Source of the DNA: Ciona intestinalis
Lineage: Eukaryota > Chordata > Ascidiacea > Phlebobranchia > Cionidae
Reading direction: 5' to 3'
Assembly (NCBI RefSeq): GCF_000224145.3
Contig: NC_020178.2
Coordinates: 1,074,986 to 1,138,985, forward strand
Length of the DNA stretch: 64,000 nucleotides
Shown here in pieces: positions 46,826 through 57,200 of the stretch; within the stretch, counting starts at the first letter, position 1; each line of letters opens with the position of its first letter. A program made the translations under genes and the position numbers. Under the pieces are notes generated by a model. The model was not told where the DNA came from. It worked only from the letters and a program-made list of their open reading frames with translations, and made no database searches.

Positions 46826-48207
46826 GTATTTGCACAATGTTTTCAATGTATAGATATTATATGTGTGTAAATTTTGATTTATTAATATATATTATATTAT
46901 TGTTCTAATACCACTGACTTGTAAATGCAGTTATTCCACAAAAATGTCTAAAAACCTCTTTTGTAAAACTGTACAGAAGTCATCATGTAATGTCTGTAAA
47001 GTAGTCATTTCACTTTAAAAATGTCTAAAAATTGTCATAAAACGTGTGGTTCTCATAAGAATGTGTGCTTATTGCAAAATAAGTGGATTTTTATACAATT
47101 TATACACGAGATAAATTACCAATTCCTCAATTTATAAACTTGTGTAAAGTAAATAAAAACATTCTGTCCATTTTAAGTTCCACTGAGTAAATTCCCTAAG
47201 CAGTTACACTGTGAAAGTAACACTTTAACACCGCTTGTTGCGTAACAGATTTCACAGCCCACTTTAACACTTGCCTTGCAACAACGAGTTCATTTTTGCA
47301 TGAAATGTATTGCAGTTCCTTTTTGTATTCTGCCGCCCTAATATGTATAATATTTTGCAGTAACTAACGAAATATATTTCGCAATACTTTGCCCTATGGA
47401 GATAAAAATAAATCTAGATAATTACTCATTCTGTTTGTTTATTACATCACAAAGAGTAAAGTGCACAAATAATAAATATGGGAAAAACAATAGGTTTATC
47501 ACAATATACATAGCAGTGTTGCACTACAAAATTTCCATTCATGTAAAAGAAAACCGGCACCTGTTGTGAAACACTGCAGAAATATTATTTTAGAAAAAAG
47601 GTTGAGAAACACCATTTAAGCAATTAAATAATTTCAAAATAGTTGTTCAAATGAGTAAAACAGAACCTTTAGGATCAGATACCTACCCAATGTTATATAT
47701 TGTAAAGTAGACCATTAAGTAATACATACACTATACCATATAAATACATTGGTAGGTACAGCATGTTAATTTGTATTTAGTAATCACTGTTCTAAGCAAG
47801 ACAGTAAAAAGATCCTATAAAAGTTAGGACAGACATTTAGTGAGGAGAAGCACTTAGCCAATCACAGTTATGTTTAGCTGATAATTTGAGAATTGCAATT
47901 TTTAGTTCAGTTATTTAGGAAGTTTAATTAGTTGGTAAAAGTCAAATTAATTTAATATTTGAATTTTCTATATTTTATATTCTTTTTACTAAAACAGTAC
48001 TTTAAAATTGAACTATTTAAAACACATAGTGTTTAGTGTTAGTACAATCATAGGCGCCAAACTTTTATAGTTCCAGGGGATGCAGGGATAGTAAGACACC
48101 CCAATCCTGTGAAACAAATCCAACGTATTGGTTGTAATGTTTTAGGGTTGTCCTGCCCACCCTGCCACCCCAGGTTTGGTGCCTATGGGTATAGAGTTCT
48201 CTCTGTG
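46826..48207. other. Convergent 3' region GPD2 / DESI1
   Basis: AT-rich untranslated sequence with several AATAAA-like hexamers (for example near 47150 and 47408). The MITE at 48050-48186 is listed separately. No gene or RNA is recognised. Confidence 0.55.
48050..48186. repeat. 137-bp inverted-repeat element next to DESI1 stop
   Basis: Ends ATAGGCGCCAAAC and GTTTGGTGCCTAT are inverted repeats with one mismatch. Only 21 bp separate it from the DESI1 stop codon, so it probably lies in the 3' UTR. Fragments of the same family (GCAGGGGAGGCAGGGATAG) appear at about 41635-41680, 56460-56570 and 58640-58740. Confidence 0.8.
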
Positions 48208-50529
48208 TTAGAAATGCCTTGCTGTTTGACCTTGACCAGGTGAGACTTGAACATTTTCAATAAGTCCTTTGATCATCTGGCCAAAGGGGCTGAAAGAATT
48301 TGATGTAAATAATTTGAACAAAATCTACTACATTTGAAATACAATTAAAATGATGGCAGCACGACAGCTGCTCTAACTGGCGGGGCAATGACAGTCGTTA
48401 TAAAACACAGGTGTTCTGTTTCATACACCTCACGCACGCTTACAAGTTACAACATACGTACCTACGTTTGTGACAGCTTTAGTTTGAAACATCCTTGAAT
48501 TTCTAAATCTATATAATACCATTAAAGGTGGCTGTACACAGTATCTGGAATTCGTTCGTTTTGTCTGTTTTGTCCGGATTTCGCTGCTGCATGCGGAACT
48601 TGGTATTGGGTTTGCATACGACTTCGCAAGCGGATACTGTGTACAGCCACCTTACTACATCTTACAATATAGTGAGTCATTATAATGAATATAACTTATT
48701 TATCTTTGAATATAATTTTAGCAGTCTATTATTAGGCAGTTGTTATGCAACATAATGATATAAACCCACGTTGAAAGCACATCAGATGGAAGATTGGTAA
48801 TATACTCTGGTATTCCTTTGCCTGTTAAGAACTGTGCAGCTTCAGCACTGAAGTTATTACAGTTGTGATCAAACAATGAATATTTCTGTGGGCTGAAAAG
48901 GTATGTAGATTATAATTATGTTTTTGTGATGCATTTGTAGCATAACAGAATAATATTGGTATTTTATTTCATGTTATCACTATATGTATGTGTTTTGGTA
49001 AGATGGATATACAGTTTATATATATACATATATTTTTGTGATGAATTTGTAGCATATTGTAAAGATATTGGTATTATTGTGTTTTATCTCATGTTATCAC
49101 TATATATATATGTGTGTTTTGGTAGATGGATACCGTTAGCACATACCATCGAATGGGACGATAAAAGAGAATCAAAACCTTAACCTATCATAAAAAATAA
49201 TATAATTACAATCAATGCAATAATAAATGTAACTTATTTATTTTTGTGGGGCACCAACAGTCGTTATGACATTTTTGTTCTGTTCCATATTTATGATATA
49301 AAACAACATACACATTCACATTGAATCATCTTACAGGAATTTACTTTCTCCCAGTTGAGCGAGATATTCATAAAACATCTCCGATGGAATCTCTGTCTCG
49401 CCTAACTCAAGTCTTTCGTCAGGTGGTCCGAGGATTGTACCACACTAGAGGGGGTAGAAGAACATAAGGAAAAGTAAGATGGTTTCAAAGTTTGATTTTT
49501 AACTGTTTACATTCTACCGGTATTTAAATTTAGCAGAAATATATTATATAATTCGTTCACAATTCTGTTAAACAATGAATAAATGTAACTTATTATCCCG
49601 ATGCGCGGGGCAATGATAGTCGTCATAACACAAGTGTGTTCTGTCTCGTATCTATGACTGACAGTCTAAACAACTTGCAATTGACCACTCTGCTGCTTAA
49701 GTGTTTTGCCCAAAATACGCGACAAGGAGCCTTGAAACCATTTCCCTTGGACTACACAACATACCCTTGTAGAGAGTTTAATGATATGAATACCAACCGG
49801 TCTGCAACTTTCTATCCCCATCCCCCCATAGTAGAACTCCTCTCCATACACAACAACACTTGTATGCCTATATTTAATACATAAGTTTAATTTCTACATG
49901 TTTATAATGTTAATGTTTGCTTACCATATTCCATTGATCTGACGACCTGTTAAAATTTGGTTTTATTTATTGTTAGTTTATTAGAAAGGCTCATTCTCAC
50001 TGTTAAGTTATAACATGGGTGTCTTCATATACACCAGACACACATGGTGTATTCATACACCTCATGCTCACTGTCGAGTTATAACATGGGTGTCTTCTTA
50101 TACACCAGCCACACATGGTGTATTCATACACCTCATTCTCACTGTTAAGCTAAAACATGGGTGTCTTCATATACACCAGACACACATGGTGTATTCATAC
50201 ACCTCATACTTACTGTCGAGTTATAACATGGGTGTCTTCATATACACCAGACACACATGGTGTACTCATACACCTCATGCTCACTGTTGAGTTATAACAT
50301 GGGTGTCTTCTTATGCACCAGACACACATAGTGTATTCGTACACCTCATGCTGACTGCCAAGTTATAACAGAGGTGTAATTTTATATGTTCAAAAGCCCA
50401 GGTATGTTAAGTACAATAATTAGTTATATATTGCTACTTATTCGAGCTACACTTACCTAATAACCCTTGTGACATTTGTCTCGCTAATCCTTTGGATAAA
50501 TCATATATAAATAGTTTTACAGAAGACAT
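48208..50529 (-). CDS. DESI1: Desumoylating isopeptidase 1 (PPPDE peptidase)
   Basis: Six exons in transcription order: 50529-50457, 49946-49925, 49867-49798, 49444-49335, 48892-48770, 48289-48208; phases agree and give 159 residues (human 168). Starts [20 protein letters not shown], matching human [17 protein letters not shown]. The catalytic His is in [18 protein letters not shown]; the nucleophile Cys is in [20 protein letters not shown]. The end [17 protein letters not shown] matches the family. Known: DESI1 is a papain-like cysteine isopeptidase acting on SUMO conjugates. Exon 2 is only 22 nt and completes LGRQINGIW, so it is required for the fold. The introns hold a 71-bp array and a perfect-ended 129-bp element. 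The reading frame is too finely split to show as a long ORF, but conservation across all six exons makes it secure. Confidence 0.95.
48525..48653. repeat. 129-bp element with perfect 21-bp inverted ends
   Basis: Arms 48525-48545 and 48633-48653 are perfect 21-bp reverse complements (AAGGTGGCTGTACACAG... and its complement). Perfect arms suggest a recent insertion. It lies in intron 5 of DESI1. I see no second copy in the window and no clear target duplication. Confidence 0.85.
48950..49140. repeat. Local duplication in DESI1 intron 4
   Basis: Two roughly 110-bp copies share ATTGGTATT, CATGTTATCACTATAT and GTGTTTTGGTA plus a GATGGATA end, with AT-repeat length differences between them. Confidence 0.75.
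49990..50375 (+). repeat. 71-bp satellite array in DESI1 intron 1
   Basis: Five units with 71-bp spacing: GTTATAACATGGGTGTCTTC, ATACACCAGACACACATGGT and TTCATACACCTCATGCTCAC. On the plus strand, thus antisense to the host gene. Confidence 0.95.
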
Positions 50530-51061
50530 TTCCTAATAATTATCAATAACTGGGTAATATGGCAAGTAAAATGTTAAGTATGAATATTTGTGGCAAAATC
50601 ATAACTTTGTATACGCACCAGTGCGTAGGCGTAATGACATAGTTACATAAGTAGGTAACATTCCTACTTTTAAAACACCGGTGACATCATATGTATTAGC
50701 ATTGTAATTTTAATTGTAAACCAGATTTTACCTTGATGTTATGTGTCTATACAAACAAGCAGAGCCAAAGTATATTGCATTCACCACATTAATCAATGAG
50801 GTTCCCTATGTTTGACAACTATGAATGTAATTGTACTTTAGCAATGTCACCCCAGATTTTATTTTAATAACATACTGCCTAATGCCTATGCATTTGCAGG
50901 ATATGAATTAGGTTTATTTCTTGAAGCATTGTAACATTCTGTAATTCAGCATGCTAATTACAGTAAGACATGAATCAGTTAAACAAGACACAAACATGAT
51001 AAACATTTGCAAATGCACTTCAAAAAAATAAAACATAAAATAAAAAAATAACAAAATATAA
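50530..51061. other. Spacer between SARS2 and DESI1
   Basis: Contains a single 130-bp unit in reverse orientation at about 50735-50870 (AGAGCCAAAGTATATTGCAT, CATTAATCAATGAGGTTCCC). The remainder is AT-rich 3' flank of SARS2 and upstream region of DESI1. No gene is seen. Confidence 0.6.
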
Positions 51062-52795
51062 CTAGAAATCTGCTAAACAACGCTGGTTCTTTTTCGAAGC
51101 TTTAATTCCAATATACTCCATTGCCTTTCTCCTTTTATCTCTCTTTAAAATGACTTTTCCACCCATATATTCTCTTAAGCACTCAGGTACCACAATAGTT
51201 TTATCTTTTTGTTGTCCATTTTCGAGTAACGCAATTATCATTCTGGGCACTGCGCATGCGGTAGCATTCACTGTATGTGCAAATTTATATTTATCGTCAT
51301 GCTTATATAATATATGGAGTCTCCTGGATTGGAAATCAGTGCAGTTTGAAGCACTTGATATCTCATCATAGCGGTCACGACCAGGAAACCAAGCTTCAAT
51401 GTCGATTTTACGAAACGCCGGCAATCCCAGGTCGTTTGCTGGCATGTCAATCACATTATAATGTAAATTAAGATCGCTGAAAAGTTCTTTTTGTATCTCG
51501 ACAAATTCTAGTTGGAGTTGTTCGCTTTCGTTGCCACTTTCATTTCCTGTCACTCCAAACATTTCAACTTTATTAAATTGGTGAACTCTGAAAAGTCCTT
51601 TTGGATCAAGCCTTGTGCCAGTTTCTTTCCTGTAGCAAGTACTCACAGCACATACTTTAATTGGCAGCTGCGATTCTAAGATAGCGTGGCTTGAAAAATA
51701 AGCAGCTAATCCTATCTCTGATGTTCCTGCCAAGCAAAAACCATCTGCAGAAGCATTTTCAATGTTGTACAGCAGATCCTCCATTTTATTAGACACAACG
51801 CCTGCCCCTTCTAACATTGCATCCTTCAGAATATTTGGCGTCGATATAAAATGAAAATTTCTCGCTTTTAGCTTGTCCAATGTATATTGAATTAGTGCTT
51901 GTTCTAACTCTGCTGCATCACCACTAAGGTAGTAGTTCCTATGGCCTGCAAAATCAGACATTCGACTTTGTCTGAATAATTTAAGTTTTTCACCAATAAA
52001 AATATGATCATGAACTGGAAAATCAAATTCCGGTTTATTTCCAACAGTTTCTATTACATTGCCTTCTGTAGCCCCATCCTTAGCTAAAGGGTGTGTTTGG
52101 TTTGGCACCATAAGTGCATTAGCTAAGAAAACAGCTTCTACTTGCCTTTTAACCCAATTCAAAATATGCAGGATGTTGTTAGCATACTGTAATGACTGTT
52201 CCAATTTTGCCATCTGTTTTTCCAAGGTCAATCCATCAAAATTCATTTGATGAACATTTTCAATTTGACTTTTTACGCTCTCCTTCATCTCATTGTATTT
52301 CTCCACCTCGTTTTGCACAAGAATCATTCTTTTATAAGGTTGAACAACCATTTTCACCAAATCAAAGTCACAATTCCGCATTTTCATATTTTCCTGTACC
52401 TTATCCAAGTTATCCAGCATATACTTTACATCAACCGCAGGTTTTAACAGCTTTGCTTTTTCATAGAACTCCACAAGCGCACTGTTGCTATAGTTTCGCC
52501 CTCTTGGGTTCATAATGAAGTCCCGGAGTTTAGAAATGTCCGTATAAGGTTCAGCAAAGTCACTGTTCAACCTTCTCACAAATTCTGGTTCTTCTTCCAA
52601 AAACTGAATCACTTTATGTTGTGAAGGAACATTTTTACTTTCTTTTGTTGTTTCTTGTGTATTGTTGCCACATTGGGCGGTAGATACATTTCTATGGTGT
52701 TGTATTAATGTTGATTTCCTTATATACTTGTGTGCAATACATGGGGAACACGATCTTATCCTTAACAACCTACATGCACTTTTAATGTTGTGCAT
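51062..52795 (-). CDS. SARS2: Mitochondrial seryl-tRNA synthetase
   Basis: Intronless frame of 577 residues. It charges mitochondrial tRNA-Ser with serine. The N-terminal 50 residues are rich in Arg, Ser and His and lack acidic residues up to about 45, fitting a mitochondrial targeting peptide. A long charged helical segment (about 120-235) fits the tRNA-binding coiled-coil arm. Class II motifs: motif 2 at CYRKETGTRLDPKGLFRVHQ (ATP and serine binding) and motif 3 at ATACAVPRMIIALLENGQ. The variant VNATACAVPR is shared with vertebrate SARS2, not the cytosolic enzyme. The C-terminus ends in a basic tail. A TTTCTCTAG lies just before the ATG, a possible spliced-leader acceptor. Confidence 0.95.
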   Translation of the reverse strand: MHNIKSACRLLRIRSCSPCIAHKYIRKSTLIQHHRNVSTAQCGNNTQETTKESKNVPSQHKVIQFLEEEPEFVRRLNSDFAEPYTDISKLRDFIMNPRGRNYSNSALVEFYEKAKLLKPAVDVKYMLDNLDKVQENMKMRNCDFDLVKMVVQPYKRMILVQNEVEKYNEMKESVKSQIENVHQMNFDGLTLEKQMAKLEQSLQYANNILHILNWVKRQVEAVFLANALMVPNQTHPLAKDGATEGNVIETVGNKPEFDFPVHDHIFIGEKLKLFRQSRMSDFAGHRNYYLSGDAAELEQALIQYTLDKLKARNFHFISTPNILKDAMLEGAGVVSNKMEDLLYNIENASADGFCLAGTSEIGLAAYFSSHAILESQLPIKVCAVSTCYRKETGTRLDPKGLFRVHQFNKVEMFGVTGNESGNESEQLQLEFVEIQKELFSDLNLHYNVIDMPANDLGLPAFRKIDIEAWFPGRDRYDEISSASNCTDFQSRRLHILYKHDDKYKFAHTVNATACAVPRMIIALLENGQQKDKTIVVPECLREYMGGKVILKRDKRRKAMEYIGIKASKKNQRCLADF

Positions 52796-52815
52796 TTTGA
52801 CTTACCTAGAGAAAC
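52796..52815 (-). promoter_or_regulatory. Possible spliced-leader or 5'-UTR acceptor of SARS2
   Basis: On the minus strand TTTTGTTTCTCTAG stands about 10 bases before the SARS2 ATG. A pyrimidine tract plus AG this close to a start is typical of trans-splice sites in Ciona transcripts (known for the genus), but a normal 5'-UTR intron would look the same. Confidence 0.35.
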
Positions 52816-54200
52816 AAAACAAAAACGTCTTAATAGCTTGAGAAAATACCAAATGTAAATCATATTCGAATGAATTTTTATATATCATATTCGAGAATGA
52901 ATTTTTATATATCATATTCGAATGAATTTTTATGTAAGAGTGAACCAAAGAAAATGAACCCAATAAACCACTAAAACAACGAACCAAAAGAAACCAAAAC
53001 AACATATACCCATTAATAATTACTTTAAAATAAGCAAAGTATTGAAATTACAAAACAAACACTTAGAAACTTCCTTTAAATAGCAAATATATGAAAGTTA
53101 CTGCGTTTTCTAGTCTACCCTACTGACCTAAACAAGACTTAAGCTGCGTATATCATAGTCCTACTAATTTTTTTAGAACATATTTGGTAAAACACGCAGT
53201 AACACTACTTTCTAACTATACCAGAGCAGCCATACATGTAATTTAACATATATACAGCTACACGGTATGACCTTACCCTCTTAGCTGATCAAATACCGCC
53301 TGTAGACGCGTTTTATTCTTAGATAAGCGACGAAAAGGTTAATCCTATATCTTAACGTTATAATTTAATTCCGTATGTCATCATTACTACGCGTGTTTGA
53401 CACCAGTCACGCGTAACGATCATAACAATAAAAATTTTCGCGGTTTTTATTTGGGGAGCATTTTTAATAAAACTGATATTTTATTGCATTAACGATTAAA
53501 GTATATATAACACACTGTAGCTAAAATTTATCAAGTGTATTATTAATGCTATAAGATTTCAGTGCGAAATATTAATTTTTGTTGTTATTTAATCCGCCTT
53601 TTCTGACACACTCTAGTTTTATTAGCCAGTTTCTATAATTTTCTATATAAAAGCCACATAACATATGCAAGACATTAAATATTATTTATTTTCACCAAGC
53701 AAAATACAAGTATTAATCCATGCAACATGCAATATTTAATAAAACTTATAAAATGTAGATTAAAAGCACGTGAAGACATCAAATTAGGCAATATATATAG
53801 CAGTAACATTAGTATTAATACAAATGCAATATCCGCAGTTAATAACATTAATAAGGAACAGTTCTTGTTAAAAACGACATTTTGTGTAGATGGTTTAATA
53901 AGTAAATAAGTGATAATATGAAAGTAACACATCTGCATATTATTGCGTAACGAACATTACATTAGGAGTGCTTGGGGTGACATTTAAAAACAACATCTTA
54001 AAAATTAGTTTTACACATTAATATAGTTTGCTGTTAGGTGTCTATACAAACAAACAGAGCCAAAGTATATTGCATTCACCACATTAATCAATGAGGTTCC
54101 CTATGTTTGACAACTATGAGTGTAACTGTATTTTAACAATGTCACCCCGGATTTTGCTAAATGTTAAAAAACGCAAAGCTTATAATAGCGAATCGTTAAT
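52816..54200. other. Spacer between the WW gene end and SARS2
   Basis: 52855-52935 has three about 30-bp copies of ATATTCGAATGAATTTTTAT. 54010-54160 is a 130-bp unit in reverse orientation. The 53675-53938 open frame is AT-rich, low in complexity and without splice support. No gene is seen. Confidence 0.6.
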
Positions 54201-57200
54201 TTATGAAGAACGATAATTTGTTCCAAGTGCGCCAACTCTATGTTGGGGTTGAGGACCTTTGCGATTACTCTCCTGTAATAAAAGGCATTGTTACACATAT
54301 ATTCTGTTACTTCTGCTACCACCTAATCTCCTGTAGTAAAATTTAATAAGTTATAGTGCAAAAATTATTATACAATTAATAAGACCTGATTTTTGCCTGT
54401 TTTTTTTTGTCGTAACACCAGATCCTTACTGTATTTCATTACACAAGAATTGTTCAACTCCATTAGCACCAAATCAGGGTCAGATTGGCAGAATTTATTA
54501 CAGTGTTGGTATTTTATGTTACTTCTGCTAACAGGCATAAATGTAAAAGTGTTTTTCTTGTAGGTAAATATGCATACCCTACCTGTGGCCCAACTTGGTT
54601 TTCTTTGTTTGCTCCAACCCTCTCTGTATATGTAGTTATAAGCAGAGCTGGGTTGTGACCTTTACACAGGGTAGGGTTATGCCCCATTGGTAATATCCTA
54701 AGGTGGGATCTGTAGGACTCTGTGAATGCTTTCCTGTTGAAAATAATGGTGTTAGAAAACATGAATCAACAGTGGGCATGAGTTAGCTTTGGCTTGAACA
54801 TTATCATATATAGTTCGACAGTGGGCCTGAAAAAATTAATAGATGTAACTTTTTAAAGATTTTATAACACAGGTGTTCTGTTTCATATTCCTCAGTCCCG
54901 TCATAAGTTACCACATTTGTAACTTTGTGGGTGATTACTTTCATTTGTTAATGTGTGGATAATAATTTAGATAACCCATAATGTTACCACTGGGTTAAAG
55001 CAACTGACGTTAAGTGTCTTGCCCAAGGGTAGCGAGCACATTTTATGATTTTAGCAAAATATTTTATTGGTGACAAATTAGACAACCCATTAGTAATAAA
55101 TGTACAGTTCCAATACCGACTTTGCTGCAGCGGTTTTCAAACTATTAGTGGGTTGGAGCAACTGTTAATAAGTTTCTTGCCTAAGGCAATCGATACATAT
55201 ATTATTTTTAAACTCTATTACTTACTTTGGTACAGCGGTTTTCACCACTGTTTTCTTCACCTTATTCTGTTTACTAGGCAGTGTTTTCTTTGGTGTTTTC
55301 TTAACTGGTACAGCCTTAGGTTGAGATGGGGAAACTGTTGTTGAAACAGATGGTTGCGCATCACTGCTGGATGGTTGGGATGGTTCTGTTTCATCTTCTC
55401 CAAACACTGCAGGTCTGTACAGTGATGCACAGGTTAATTATTTTGGCTGTGTCACATGCATTGTGTAGGCCCCTTACCAAACACCATATATAGTAGGGCG
55501 GGGGAAGATAGGACACCTTTTCATTTTTCTTTATCGCCCCATTTGGTAGCAAACAAAAAACATATAAAGAATTACAAAACCATATCCTCACAACTCCTAC
55601 AAACTTTGTTAACTTTTTGAAAAAAGATCAGGATATTTGAATATTATGTGCTATAGGTGTCCCATCTTCCCCCATCCTACTATATCTCAACCCAAAGTAT
55701 GCAAGACTGCATAAGATACTCCAAATGTATGATACAGTATGACACAGCAAAGGGTTAGACAGTACTAATTGAGTAATTGAGCAACACCTGGCTTAAATCC
55801 CAGTTCCTCGACAAGGATCTCACCCACATAGAACAGCATCAATGGTTTAAGTTTAACAAAATCTGCTTACTTCATATTTCTTGCAGAGTTTTCTCTTTCC
55901 TGCTCCTCTATTACTCTTCTCTCTCTCTCCTCTTCCTCCTCTCTCCTCCTTCTCTCTTGCTCTTTTTTCTTTTTCTTTTCATTCTTGATTTGGTTTTCCA
56001 GGATATCTGAAATAAAACACTAGCTAGCTTAATGCTGCTACTATTAACGGCAATTGCTCCAACCCAGTGGTCATTTATATGTTCTTTAAATTGTTAGGTA
56101 ACAAAACATAAAAAAATCTACCAAAAACAGTCAAAACCTACATTAGTGGTAACTCATAACAGGACACGAGATGTATGAAACAGAACACCTGTGTTATAAC
56201 GACTGTCACTGCACCATCATGCTAGAATAAATAAGTTTCATTCATTCAATGATTCCTACCTATATTAATACTTAAGTTGGATAGGACTAGTACACACTAG
56301 GATTTATGCTTTGGGCAATCTACTTACTGGTTGCCATAGGAATATCATAATTGGTGCTTCCTAAACAAAGGTCAATTGAATCGGAGTCGACAGTTGGGAA
56401 CTTTGACTTTAGTTGTTGTTTTACTGAAAATCAAAAAAGTTATTATTCTTATAACATTGATATAGGCGTCAAACTATGAAAAATGCAGGCGAGGCAGGGA
56501 GAGATAGACGCACTTTCTAATAAATTTGTTTTTGAATTTGATTTTTTTGTCCTTTTTGTCCTACTCTATGGGCACTAGATCAGAGTCAAATTTACATAAT
56601 TCAACACAGTTACCACTCTCGCCTTACTTTTAAGTTTATCATCATGGCTAAGTTGTTTCTTCTTTTGAGCTGCTGCAACCTTTGATTTCAGTTCAGCTTT
56701 CTGCCTGGCAAGTTTTTCCGCATCTGCTTTCCTCTTATTTGCTTGTACATTTTTTGCTTCCACGTCGTATCGCTTAAATCCCATGACATCTAATGTAACT
56801 CGAGCTCCAGGAACGCTGTTCTTAGATTCTCCAAGCACTTGTCTGTATTGGATACAAACAGTATATTAGTTTATCATTTTATTACTTTAATATATTTTAT
56901 GTATAGTGTATATAGTATATTGATGTCATTAGACCTTTTTTGGCATGTATAAAAATATAAAATACATCTTACTGTAAGATATGTTACCGTTTTTAACAGT
57001 GAGCATGAGATGTATGGATACATCATGTGTGTCTGGTGTATAAGAAGACACCCATGTTATAACTCAACAGTGAGCATGAGGTGTATGAATACACCATGTG
57101 TGTCAGGTGTACAAAAAGACACCCATGTTGTAACCCAACAGTGAGTATAAACTAACACACCCACCTTACAACTTGAATTGGGGCACTCGGATATTGCTGA

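Noticed and set aside
55226-55414. WW gene ending at the TAA just after 55226
   Set aside because: The stop overlaps a canonical GTAAGT donor, and two well-bordered exons (54733-54583, 54272-54201) continue in phase with similar composition.
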